This document shows positions 56,934-64,000 of a DNA stretch of 64,000 bases, piece after piece. Position 1 is the stretch's first letter, and every line of letters starts with the position of its first letter. Source of the DNA: DASQQQ01 sp036390995 (lineage in GTDB: Bacteria; Actinomycetota; UBA4738; HRBIN12); assembly GCA_036390995.1 (NCBI GenBank), contig DASWAT010000083.1:3758-67757 (forward strand). The letters run 5' to 3'. Under the pieces are notes generated by a model that was not told the origin of the DNA, searched no databases, and was given only the letters and a program-made list of their open reading frames with translations. The translations under genes and the position numbers were made by a program.

Positions 56934-58748
56934 GTGAGGAAGACGGAGCGGTCCACAGCAGCCACGCTGCAGGGTTCCGAGATCCTCCGGGCCGGGAAGG
57001 CCGACGTGTTCCGGGTGCGCGAGCGGACCCGGCGGCGCCGGGTCTGGCGGCTGTTCTTCCTCCTCGGCGCGATCGACCTGTTCCTGTGGTACCGCTACGT
57101 CACGCACAACCCGCTCCGTCCGCCGGCCTTCGGCCCGCAGTGGGTCATCTGGCTGCCGATCCTGTTCCTGTTCTTCGCCATCGCGCTCATGATGGCGATG
57201 CCGCTGTTCAGCGGCCGGTCGCCGCACCTACTGGTCCGGCCTGAGGACATCGAGGTCGGGCTCACCGAGGTCCGCGGCCTGGACACCCAGGTCGACGAGG
57301 TCGTCCGCACGCTCGACGTGTTCCTGGGTTATGCGACCTTCCGCGACGAGCTGGGGGGGAACCCCCGGCGAGGGATCCTGTTCGAGGGCCCTCCGGGAAC
57401 GGGCAAGACGTACCTGGCGAAGGCCATGGCGAAGCAGGCGGGGGTCCCGTTCCTGTTCATCTCGGCCCCGGCGTTCCAGTCGATGTGGTTCGGGATGACC
57501 GGGGCCCGCATCCGGTCGTTCTTCAAGCGGCTGCGGAAGCTCGCCCGGAAGGAGGGCGGTGCGATCGGGTTCATCGAGGAGATCGACGCCATCGGGACGG
57601 ACCGGGGCGCCGGGCTCACCGGTGCCTCGCCCGACGGCACCGGCCTGGGGCGCACGATCTCGTCGATGTTCGGCCCCGGCGGCTCGGGCATGGTGAACGA
57701 GCTGCTGATCCAGATGCAGTCCTTCGACCAGCCAACGTTCCGACAGCGGTTCTCCTCGCGCTTCGTGGAGTGGGTGAACGGGTACCTGCCGCCCGAGAAA
57801 CGCTGGCGCGTGGGCAAGCCCGCGTACAACAACATCCTGCTCATCGCGGCCACGAACCGGGCCGAGCAGCTCGACCAGGCGCTGATGCGCCCCGGCCGGT
57901 TCGACCGGCGCCTGTACTTCGACCTGCCGACGAAGCAGGGGCGGCGGGAGCTGATCGACTTCTTCATGGCGCGCAAGGCCCATCACGAGCAGCTGGACGC
58001 CGAGGGCGTCCGCGAGCGGCTGGCGCACGACACCTTCGGCTACACGCCGGTCATGATCGAGCACCTGTTCGACGAGGCGCTCCTGGTGGCGCTGCGGGGC
58101 GGCCGACGGGCGATGAACCTCGACGACATCTACGAGGCCAAGCTGACCGAGGAGATCGGGATCAAGCAGCCCGTCGTGTACACCGACGCGGAACGCGCGG
58201 CGGTGGCCACGCACGAGGCCGGCCATGCGGCCACGGCGTACTTCTTCGGGAAGGGCCGCCGGCTCGAGGTCCTGTCGATCATCAAGCGTCGTCAGGCCCT
58301 CGGCCTGCTGGCGCACGGCGATCTGGAGGAGCGGTTCACACGGTCGCGGTCCGACATCGAGGCGCACATCGCGATCGCCCTCGGAGGGCTGGTGGCCGAG
58401 GAGCTGTTCGTCGGGGAATCGGGCACGGGGCCGGCGTCGGACCTGGCGGGCGCCACGCAGCTCGCGGCGCAGATGGTGGGATCGCTCGGGATGGCGGGTT
58501 CGCTGATCTCGTACGAGGCGGTCGCCGAGGGGCCGCTGTCGAAGAACCTCGTGGGCAAGGTTCTCGCGGACAAGGACGCGAAGCAGCGGGTCGAGGACAT
58601 CCTTGCCGCCCAGAAGGAGCGGGTCGGGGCGCTCCTGGACGAGCACCGCAACGTGGTCATGGCCCTTCGCGACGCGCTCATCGAGCGGGACGAGCTGGTG
58701 GGCGACGAGATCTTGACCGTGATCGAGGAGGCGCTCGCCGACCGATAG
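56934..58748 (+). CDS. FtsH-like membrane AAA zinc metalloprotease with an insertion
   Basis: A 604-residue membrane protease. Two helices (38-55 and 70-92) anchor it; the AAA module has Walker A GPPGTGKT (152-159), Walker B FIEEID (213-218, with the first Asp replaced by Glu) and the second region of homology ATNRAEQLDQALMRPGRFDRR, shown as ATNRAEQLDQALMRPGR. The peptidase site is HEAGH (427-431) with Asp503 in ASDLAGAT. Between Walker B and the second region of homology there is an extra segment of about 45 residues (QPTFRQRFSSRF...GYLPPEKRWR). It is a divergent paralog rather than the housekeeping FtsH. GTG 56934 follows AAGGGGAG by 3 nt. Confidence 0.85.
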   Translation: MRKTERSTAATLQGSEILRAGKADVFRVRERTRRRRVWRLFFLLGAIDLFLWYRYVTHNPLRPPAFGPQWVIWLPILFLFFAIALMMAMPLFSGRSPHLLVRPEDIEVGLTEVRGLDTQVDEVVRTLDVFLGYATFRDELGGNPRRGILFEGPPGTGKTYLAKAMAKQAGVPFLFISAPAFQSMWFGMTGARIRSFFKRLRKLARKEGGAIGFIEEIDAIGTDRGAGLTGASPDGTGLGRTISSMFGPGGSGMVNELLIQMQSFDQPTFRQRFSSRFVEWVNGYLPPEKRWRVGKPAYNNILLIAATNRAEQLDQALMRPGRFDRRLYFDLPTKQGRRELIDFFMARKAHHEQLDAEGVRERLAHDTFGYTPVMIEHLFDEALLVALRGGRRAMNLDDIYEAKLTEEIGIKQPVVYTDAERAAVATHEAGHAATAYFFGKGRRLEVLSIIKRRQALGLLAHGDLEERFTRSRSDIEAHIAIALGGLVAEELFVGESGTGPASDLAGATQLAAQMVGSLGMAGSLISYEAVAEGPLSKNLVGKVLADKDAKQRVEDILAAQKERVGALLDEHRNVVMALRDALIERDELVGDEILTVIEEALADR

Positions 58749-58795
58749 CGGGCCGGGCTCCATCGTTCGCCGCGGCGACGCCTACCCTTGTCGTT

Positions 58796-61186
58796 GTGCA
58801 GCCGCGCCGTGTCCTGGAGGAGGGGTCCGAGCTCGAGGGTCTCGCTTCGGAGGAGGCGGCCGCCAGGCTTGCCCGGTACGGACCCAACGCCATCCCGGAG
58901 GGGCGCCCACGGCTGATCCGCGCGTTCCTGTCCAAGCTCTGGGCGCCGGTCCCCTGGATGCTCGAGGCCGCCATCGTGCTGGAGGTCTTCCTCCACGAGG
59001 CGATGGAGGCCATCGTCTTCGGGGCACTCCTCGTGTTCAACGCGATCCTCGGCTTCGCCCAAGAGCGTCGCGCGCAGCAGGCCCTCCAGCTGCTGCGTCA
59101 CCGGCTGGAGATCCGGGCCCGGGTCCTCCGGGACGGCCGGTGGAGCCTGGCGCCGGCCGAGGAGCTGGTCCCCGGCGACGTCGTGCACCTGCGGATGGGA
59201 GACGTCGTGCCCGCCGACATGCGGCTCTCCTCCGGAGACCTGCAGGTGGACCAGTCCTCCCTCACGGGCGAATCGCTCCCCGTCGGCGCTGGTCCGGACT
59301 CGACGGTCTACAGCGGCTCGGTGGTGAGCCGAGGCGAAGCCACGGGGCTCGTCGTGGCCACTGGCACGTCCACGTTCTTCGGACGAACGGCGGAGCTGGT
59401 ACGCACCGCCGAGCCCCCCAGCCAGCTCGCCCAGATCATCTACGGGATCGTCCGCTACCTCGTGGCGATCGACATCGTCCTCGTGGTGGCGCTCCTCGGG
59501 TACTCGCTGTTCCGAGGCGTCGATCCGGTCCGGATCACGTCCTTCGCCCTGATCCTGCTGATCGCCTCGGTGCCGGTGGCGCTGCCGGCCACGTTCACCC
59601 TGGCCACCGCTCTCGGGGCGCAGGAGCTGGCCGGGCGCGGCGTCCTGGTGACCCGGCTGGCGGCCATCGAGGAGGCCGCCGCGATGGACGTGCTCTGCTC
59701 GGACAAGACCGGGACGATCACCGAGAACCGACTGGCGGTGGCGGACGTCCGCCCCGTCGCTCCCCACTCGGGGGGCGAGCTGCTGCGGATGGCGACGCTG
59801 GCCAGCGACGAGGCCACCCAAGATCCCATCGACCTGGCGATCCTGGCCGCGGCCGGCGGGGACCGCGAGGCCGGCGGGGACGGCACCGCCGATGGCGAGG
59901 TCCCGGTCCGGTCCCGGTTCGTGCCCTTCGACCCCGCGACGAAGCGCTCCGAGGCCCTCGTCAGGATCGGCGGCCACGAGGTTCGCGTGGCCAAAGGCGC
60001 GCCCCAGGTGATCGAGGGGCTGGTGGGTCAAGACGGGGACGCCTTTGCACGCGAGGTCGAGGAACTGTCCGGCCGGGGCGACCGGGTGATCGCCGTGGCG
60101 GCCGGTGCGGATGGGGGGATGGAGCTGATCGGCCTCATCGGCCTGCACGATCCGGTCCGATCCGATTCGAAGGACCTGGTGGGGCGGCTGAAGAGCCTGG
60201 GCGTGCGGGTGATCATGGTCACGGGAGACGGCCTGGCGACGGCCCAGGCTGTGGCGACGGAGGTGGGGCTGGAGGCGCGGGCCAGGACCGCCGAGTGGCT
60301 GCGTGGGGGCCGAGCAGGTCGTGCGCTCGACTTCGACGTGGTCGCCGAGGTCCTTCCCGAGGACAAGCTGAACCTGGTCCGGGAGCTCCAGCAGGACGGG
60401 CACGTCGTGGGCATGACCGGCGACGGCGTGAACGACGCGCCGGCCCTCAAGCAGGCCCAGGTGGGCACCGCCGTCTCGAACGCCACCGATGTGGCGAAGG
60501 CGTCGGCGAGCCTGGTGCTGACCGACCCGGGCCTCACCAACATCGTCGATGGGGTGCAGACGAGCCGCCAGATCTACCAGCGGATGCTCACCTACACGCT
60601 GAACAAGATCATCAAGACGTTCCAGATCGCGATGTTCCTCAGCGTCGGCTTCCTGCTCACGGGGACGTTCGTGACCACGCCCCGGCTTGTGGTCCTCCTC
60701 CTGTTCACGAACGACTTCGTGACGATGTCGATCGCCGCCGACCGGGTCTCGTTCTCACGCGCGCCGGATCGGTGGCCTGTGCGAGCCATGGTGACGAGCG
60801 CCCTCGGCCTCGCCGTGCCGCTGCTCCTGCTCTCGTTCGGGGTGTGGTGGGCGGCGCGGGACGTGTTCCACCTGGACCCGCGGCAGATCCAGACGGTGGT
60901 GTTCCTGTGGCTGGTCCTGAGCGGCCAGGCCACCGTGTACCTGGTCCGGGAGCGCGGCCGCTTCTGGTCGTCGGTGCCGGGCCGGTGGATCCTGGTCAGC
61001 TCGGCGGCCGATCTGGTGGTGGTCACGCTGCTGGCCACGCGGGGCTGGCTGATGGCGGCCGTTCCGGTGGGCGTGGCGGCCTGGCTCCTGCTCCCGGTCG
61101 CCGTCTATCTGCTCGGGAGCGAGGCCATCAAGGGCACGGTGCTCCGCCGGAGCGGTCTGGTCTCATCCGCTCGAGCGCCGACGTAG
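58796..61186 (+). CDS. P3A-type (proton-pump-like) P-type ATPase
   Basis: A 796-residue cation-transporting ATPase. The actuator motif is TGES (157-160), the phosphorylated Asp303 lies in CSDKTGTITEN, and the hinge reads MTGDGVNDAPALKQAQVG. The helix-4 sequence ASVPVALPATFTLATALGAQELA, shown as SVPVALPATFTLATALG, with no Cys or Glu metal site, resembles plasma-membrane H+-ATPases. It probably expels protons or another cation. GTG 58796 follows TACCCT by exactly 7 nt, indicating a leaderless mRNA and fixing the start. It follows the FtsH-like gene by 47 bp; FtsH-like proteases often degrade membrane pumps, but a link here is a guess. Confidence 0.88.
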   Translation: MQPRRVLEEGSELEGLASEEAAARLARYGPNAIPEGRPRLIRAFLSKLWAPVPWMLEAAIVLEVFLHEAMEAIVFGALLVFNAILGFAQERRAQQALQLLRHRLEIRARVLRDGRWSLAPAEELVPGDVVHLRMGDVVPADMRLSSGDLQVDQSSLTGESLPVGAGPDSTVYSGSVVSRGEATGLVVATGTSTFFGRTAELVRTAEPPSQLAQIIYGIVRYLVAIDIVLVVALLGYSLFRGVDPVRITSFALILLIASVPVALPATFTLATALGAQELAGRGVLVTRLAAIEEAAAMDVLCSDKTGTITENRLAVADVRPVAPHSGGELLRMATLASDEATQDPIDLAILAAAGGDREAGGDGTADGEVPVRSRFVPFDPATKRSEALVRIGGHEVRVAKGAPQVIEGLVGQDGDAFAREVEELSGRGDRVIAVAAGADGGMELIGLIGLHDPVRSDSKDLVGRLKSLGVRVIMVTGDGLATAQAVATEVGLEARARTAEWLRGGRAGRALDFDVVAEVLPEDKLNLVRELQQDGHVVGMTGDGVNDAPALKQAQVGTAVSNATDVAKASASLVLTDPGLTNIVDGVQTSRQIYQRMLTYTLNKIIKTFQIAMFLSVGFLLTGTFVTTPRLVVLLLFTNDFVTMSIAADRVSFSRAPDRWPVRAMVTSALGLAVPLLLLSFGVWWAARDVFHLDPRQIQTVVFLWLVLSGQATVYLVRERGRFWSSVPGRWILVSSAADLVVVTLLATRGWLMAAVPVGVAAWLLLPVAVYLLGSEAIKGTVLRRSGLVSSARAPT

Positions 61187-61202
61187 ACTCGGGCGGCGGG
61201 AG

Positions 61203-61536
61203 ATGCGGGCCCGCAACCTGCTGCACCGCTGCACCTACGTCCTCGTCCTCGACCCGCGGGGACAGATCTACGTGCACCGGCGGACCGACACCAAGGACAT
61301 CTATCCCGGCATGTACGACATGACCGCGGGAGGCGTCTGCGCGAGCGGCGAATCCTACGACGACGGGGCGGCCCGCGAGCTGGAGGAAGAGCTCGGCATC
61401 GGCGGGGTCGCGCGACGCTTCCGCTTCATGCACCGCTACGAAGCTGCTGCGGATGATCGAGCCCGAGCGGTTCTGTCCCGATGGGCTCGAGATATTCGAC
61501 CGGTGGCGCCGGGAGGTCGGTTCGCTCACGCCGTGA
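61203..61536 (+). pseudogene. NUDIX hydrolase with internal deletion and frameshift
   Basis: The 5' part (61203 to about 61,440) encodes a good NUDIX start with the box GGVCASGESYDDGAARELEEELGI, shown as GESYDDGAARELEEELGI, and reaches FRFMHRYE. After that the frame turns to Arg-rich nonsense. In the next frame, 61441-61536 encodes LLRMIEPERFCPDGLEIFDRW, shown as PERFCPDGLEIFDRW, and stops at 61536, just as the C-terminus of this IPP-isomerase-like NUDIX group does. About 35-40 residues of the middle are missing, so the gene looks inactivated by a deletion. A TAGACT box lies upstream. The end overlaps the convergent LLM gene by 11 nt. Confidence 0.65.
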
Positions 61537-62398
61537 GCTCGCGCACCGCCGGGAGGACCTCGCGCGCGAGCAGCTCGCGCTGTGCGGCGCGGTCGCCCGA
61601 CAGCATGAGGTTCAGGCAGGTGAACCCCATCCGCACGAGCTCGGCGAGCCGTTCGGCGACCGCCGCGGCCTCGCCGGCGACCTGCCGGTCGGGGTCCTCG
61701 GGGGGCGGACCGCCCACGCGCACGGGCACGTTGTACGCGAACGTGAGCGCGTCGGGATCGCGCCCGGCGCGTTCGGCGATCCCCCGGATCCTCCCGAGCC
61801 GCCGTGCGGCTTCCGCCGGCGACAGGTACGGCATCGACGGGAGCCAGCCGTCGGCCATCCTGCCGACCAGCTCGAGCCCGCGGGGCCCGTAGGTCCCGAG
61901 CCAGACCGGGATAGCGCGCTCCGGTTTCGGTTCCACCGCGGCCTCGCGCACGGCGTAGAACCTCCCCTGGAACGTGAACGAACCCTCGGACCATATGCCC
62001 TGGATCACCGAGAGCGCCTCCGCGAGCGCGTCGATCTTCTCCTTCGGCGTGCGCACCGGCACGCCGAAGCCCTCGAACTCACGGTCGTTCCCGCCGGCGC
62101 CGAGACCGAGCACGAACCTCCCACCGGACAGCCGGTCCAGGCTCTCGGCCATCTTCGCGACGACGGCGGGCGCTCGGTAGGGAAGGCCCAGGACGTTCGT
62201 CCCCAGCCCGATCCGCGACGTCGAGGCGGCCATCCACGTGAGGAGCGTCCACGTCTCGTAGGAGGGGTGCTCGCCGTGGAGGTGATCCCACACGGTCACG
62301 AGGTCGAACCCGGCCTCCTCCGCGTGCACGGCCTCGCCGACGGGATCCGATCGCGGAGAGGCCGAAGGGATCACCGTGACACCGAATCGCGGTTGCAT
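61526..62398 (-). CDS. LLM-class, probably F420-dependent, oxidoreductase
   Basis: A 290-residue luciferase-like TIM-barrel oxidoreductase. It begins FGVTVIPSASPRSDPVGEAVHAEEAGFD, shown as EAVHAEEAGFDLVTVWDH, a pattern of the F420 group, and has RIGLGTNVLGLPYRAP, LAKMAESLDRLSGGRFVLGLGAGG (as SLDRLSGGRFVLGLGAG) and PVWLGTYGPRGLELVGRMADGW. It would act on an unknown substrate using F420H2, which agrees with the NADPH:F420 reductase at 18,661. FMN use cannot be ruled out. ATG 62398; divergent from the thiolase gene by 111 bp. Confidence 0.85.
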   Translation of the reverse strand: MQPRFGVTVIPSASPRSDPVGEAVHAEEAGFDLVTVWDHLHGEHPSYETWTLLTWMAASTSRIGLGTNVLGLPYRAPAVVAKMAESLDRLSGGRFVLGLGAGGNDREFEGFGVPVRTPKEKIDALAEALSVIQGIWSEGSFTFQGRFYAVREAAVEPKPERAIPVWLGTYGPRGLELVGRMADGWLPSMPYLSPAEAARRLGRIRGIAERAGRDPDALTFAYNVPVRVGGPPPEDPDRQVAGEAAAVAERLAELVRMGFTCLNLMLSGDRAAQRELLAREVLPAVRELTA

Positions 62399-62509
62399 GG
62401 CTCGAGGTCCGTTCCCTCCCCGCGTTCGTTCCGCTTGCGGTGAGCGTCCCCGTGCCGACGGACATTCCGAGCGGCGTAGACTGGATGCTCCCACGATCAG
62501 GAGCGTTCC

Positions 62510-63697
62510 ATGACCGCACCCGTCATCGTCGCCGGAGCCCGGACCCCCATCGGCAAGCTGGGCCAGTCGCTGGCGGGGCTCTCGGCCGTGGATCTCGGGA
62601 CCGTGGCCATCCGTGAGGCGCTCGCCCGAGCGGGCGTCGCGCCCGAGCGCGTGGACTACGTGATCATGGGCCACGTGCTCCGCGCGGGAACCGGGCAGAT
62701 CACCGCGCGTCAGGCAGCCGTGGCCGCGGGGATCCCGAAGGAGGTTCCGGCGATCTCCATCGACAAGGTCTGCCTGTCCGGCATCAACGCCATCGCGCTC
62801 GCCGATGCGCTGATCCGCGCCGGCGAGGTCGAGGTGGTCGTGGCCGGCGGCATGGAGTCGATGACCCAGGCTCCGTACCTCGTGCCGGCCGCCCGCGGCG
62901 GCGCGCGCCTCGGCCACACCGGGTTCGTGGACTCGATGGTCCGCGACGGTCTGTGGTCGACCTTCACGAAGCAGGTCATGGGCGAGTCGTCGGACGAGGT
63001 GAACGACGAGCTCGGCATCACCCGAGAGGAGCAGGACGCCTGGGCGCTCCGGAGCCACCGGCGCGCGGATGCCGCCTGGGTGTCGGGGGCGCTGGCGGAG
63101 GAGGTCGTCCCGGTCGAGGTTCCTCAGAGGAAGGGCGAGCCGGTCGTCGTCGCTCGCGACGAGGGCATCCGGCCCGACACCACGCTCGAGACCCTCGCCG
63201 GCCTCCCCCCGGCTTTCCGCGAGGGCGGCACCATCACGGCCGGCAACGCGGCGCAGATCTCCGACGGCGCCGCCGCCGTCGTGGTGACGAGCCGTGAGAG
63301 GGCGGACGAGCTCGGTCTGGCGCCGATGGCGGAGATCGTGGCCCACGGGATGGCTGCCGTGAACTACGCGTACCTGCACACGGTGCCGGCGCTCGCGCTG
63401 CAAGAGGCCCTGAAGCGCACAGGGCTCGACGTGCACGATCTCGATCTCCTCGAGGTGAACGAGGCCTTCGCCGCCGTGTCCCTGAACGTGACGAAGCTCC
63501 TGGGCGTCTCCGAAGACCTCGTGAACGTGAACGGGGGCGCGGTCGCGCTGGGCCACCCCATCGGGATGAGCGGCGCCCGCATCGTGCTCACGCTCGCGCT
63601 CGAGATGCGGCGCCGTGGCGTGGACCTGGGCGGCGCGACGATCTGCGGGGGCGGGGGACAGGGCGACGCGCTCGTGCTCCGGAGGATCGCCCACTAG
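62510..63697 (+). CDS. Acetyl-CoA C-acyltransferase (authentic thiolase)
   Basis: A 395-residue thiolase condensing or cleaving acyl-CoAs. All catalytic elements are present: the nucleophile Cys88 (DKVCLSGINAI), NEAFAAVSLN, His in GHPIGMSGAR and the second Cys in CGGGGQGDA. It contrasts with the two Cys-less homologs at 22,670 and 24,192. ATG 62510 follows CAGGAGCGTTCC; a TAGACT box lies 30 nt upstream. Its TAG stop is inside a 19-bp palindrome that precedes the acyl-CoA dehydrogenase gene. Confidence 0.93.
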   Translation: MTAPVIVAGARTPIGKLGQSLAGLSAVDLGTVAIREALARAGVAPERVDYVIMGHVLRAGTGQITARQAAVAAGIPKEVPAISIDKVCLSGINAIALADALIRAGEVEVVVAGGMESMTQAPYLVPAARGGARLGHTGFVDSMVRDGLWSTFTKQVMGESSDEVNDELGITREEQDAWALRSHRRADAAWVSGALAEEVVPVEVPQRKGEPVVVARDEGIRPDTTLETLAGLPPAFREGGTITAGNAAQISDGAAAVVVTSRERADELGLAPMAEIVAHGMAAVNYAYLHTVPALALQEALKRTGLDVHDLDLLEVNEAFAAVSLNVTKLLGVSEDLVNVNGGAVALGHPIGMSGARIVLTLALEMRRRGVDLGGATICGGGGQGDALVLRRIAH

Positions 63698-63712
63698 TCT
63701 GGGCCAGACTAG
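63694..63712. promoter_or_regulatory. 19-bp perfect palindrome, candidate operator of the acyl-CoA dehydrogenase gene
   Basis: CTAGTCTG-GGC-CAGACTAG, with 8-bp arms identical to those at 22592-22610 and a different 3-bp centre. It abuts the ATG at 63713 and includes the thiolase stop. TAGTCT inside the left arm can act as a -10 box, so a bound dimer would block transcription of a short-leader mRNA. Confidence 0.72.
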
Positions 63713-64000
63713 ATGACCGACCTCGATCGCTACGAGCTGCCCGAGGAGCTGGAGGAGTTCCGCTCGCTGGTCCGGCGGATCGCCGAGGACAAGATCGCCC
63801 CTCGGGCGGCCGAGATCGACGAGTCCGACGAGTGGTCCGAGGACGTCTATCGCGTCCTGGTCGACAACGAGCTGATGGGGGTCGGCTATCCCGAGGAGCA
63901 CGGCGGCTCGGGCGGCGGCTCCCTCGCGTTCGGGGTGTTCGTCGAGGAGCTCTCCCGGGTGTCCGCAGGTGTCTCGCTCGCGCCGCTCGTGGCCAAGCTC
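63713..64000 (+). CDS. Acyl-CoA dehydrogenase, N-terminal part (3' end outside window)
   Basis: The first 96 residues of an acyl-CoA dehydrogenase: LPEELEEFRSLVRRIAEDKIAPRAAEIDES, shown as EEFRSLVRRIAEDKIAPRA, then VDNELMGVGYPEEHGGSGGG and the start of the helical domain (FVEELSRVSAGVSLAP). This is the family's standard N-terminal helical region; the active-site Glu lies beyond the window. The ATG directly follows a 19-bp palindrome and the gene is 15 bp after an authentic thiolase. Confidence 0.85.
   Translation, partial: MTDLDRYELPEELEEFRSLVRRIAEDKIAPRAAEIDESDEWSEDVYRVLVDNELMGVGYPEEHGGSGGGSLAFGVFVEELSRVSAGVSLAPLVAKL

Noticed and set aside
57228..58763. Long minus-strand open frame (about 510 codons) opposite the FtsH-like gene
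   Set aside because: Antisense to a gene with complete AAA and HEAGH motifs; composition is typical of a shadow frame.
1..64000. tRNA, rRNA, insertion sequences, prophage or attachment sites
   Set aside because: No cloverleaf-like or rRNA-like segments, transposase or integrase proteins were recognised. Base composition looks uniform, although a covariance-model search was not possible.

Overview
The window is about 64 kb of very GC-rich, gene-dense DNA. It has many GTG starts and many overlapping stop/start pairs, and nothing that looks like rRNA, tRNA, CRISPR, an insertion sequence or a phage. Several traits point to a high-GC actinobacterium (Actinomycetota), probably an uncultured or deep-branching lineage: coenzyme F420 enzymes, DUF1918 and DUF2087 proteins, an acyl-CoA carboxylase epsilon-like subunit, a NiaR-type 3H repressor and leaderless -10 boxes. 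This placement is inferred from gene content only.

Layout. 1-12,260: an incomplete metF, then a TCA-cycle block with citrate synthase, two isocitrate-dehydrogenase-like genes, malate dehydrogenase, two-subunit class I fumarase and sdhCDAB, interrupted by a decayed TadE/TadG-like gene. 12,367-16,945: an NAD de novo operon (nadC-nadA-nadB plus a methyltransferase) divergent from a NiaR-like repressor. 16,957-22,595: methylmalonyl-CoA-mutase-type large subunit, NADPH:F420 reductase, biotin carboxylase/BCCP, biotin ligase and a PH-domain membrane protein. 22,670-26,407: an overlapping operon of two Cys-less thiolase-fold proteins, a VOC protein and DUF35 domains. 26,456-30,749: a giant cyclase/AAA/TPR regulator and an acyl-CoA dehydrogenase. 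30,881-39,458: cell-envelope and metal-related genes (M23 peptidase, CDF exporter, cupredoxin-like protein, polytopic membrane proteins, secreted Gly/His-rich protein, two-component system). 39,541-45,749: 3-hydroxyacyl-CoA dehydrogenase, then a minus-strand run pccB-epsilon-cupin-GT4-GT2-VKOR. 45,811-49,479: two paralogous ECF-sigma/membrane-partner modules. 49,642-56,769: a frameshifted DUF2087 regulator, a Cas4-like nuclease, crotonyl-CoA carboxylase/reductase, a second giant cyclase, methylmalonyl-CoA epimerase and an HTH protein. 56,934-64,000: an FtsH-like protease, a P3A-type ATPase, a broken NUDIX gene, an F420-type LLM oxidoreductase, an authentic thiolase and the start of an acyl-CoA dehydrogenase.

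Together the genes describe an aerobic heterotroph with strong acyl-CoA metabolism. Thiolase, 3-hydroxyacyl-CoA dehydrogenase, crotonyl-CoA carboxylase/reductase, carboxylase, epimerase and mutase are scattered but could form propionate assimilation and part of an ethylmalonyl-CoA-like route into the complete-looking TCA segment.

The most notable non-coding signals are two 19-bp palindromes with identical arms (CTAGTCTG-N3-CAGACTAG) in front of acyl-CoA operons 41 kb apart, a conserved dyad 44 bp upstream of both ECF sigma genes, and a recurring TANNNT box about 7 nt before start codons, which implies many leaderless mRNAs. Three genes look broken by frameshift or deletion (8103-8852, 49,642-50,191, 61,203-61,536). 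Some of these could be assembly errors rather than true pseudogenes.
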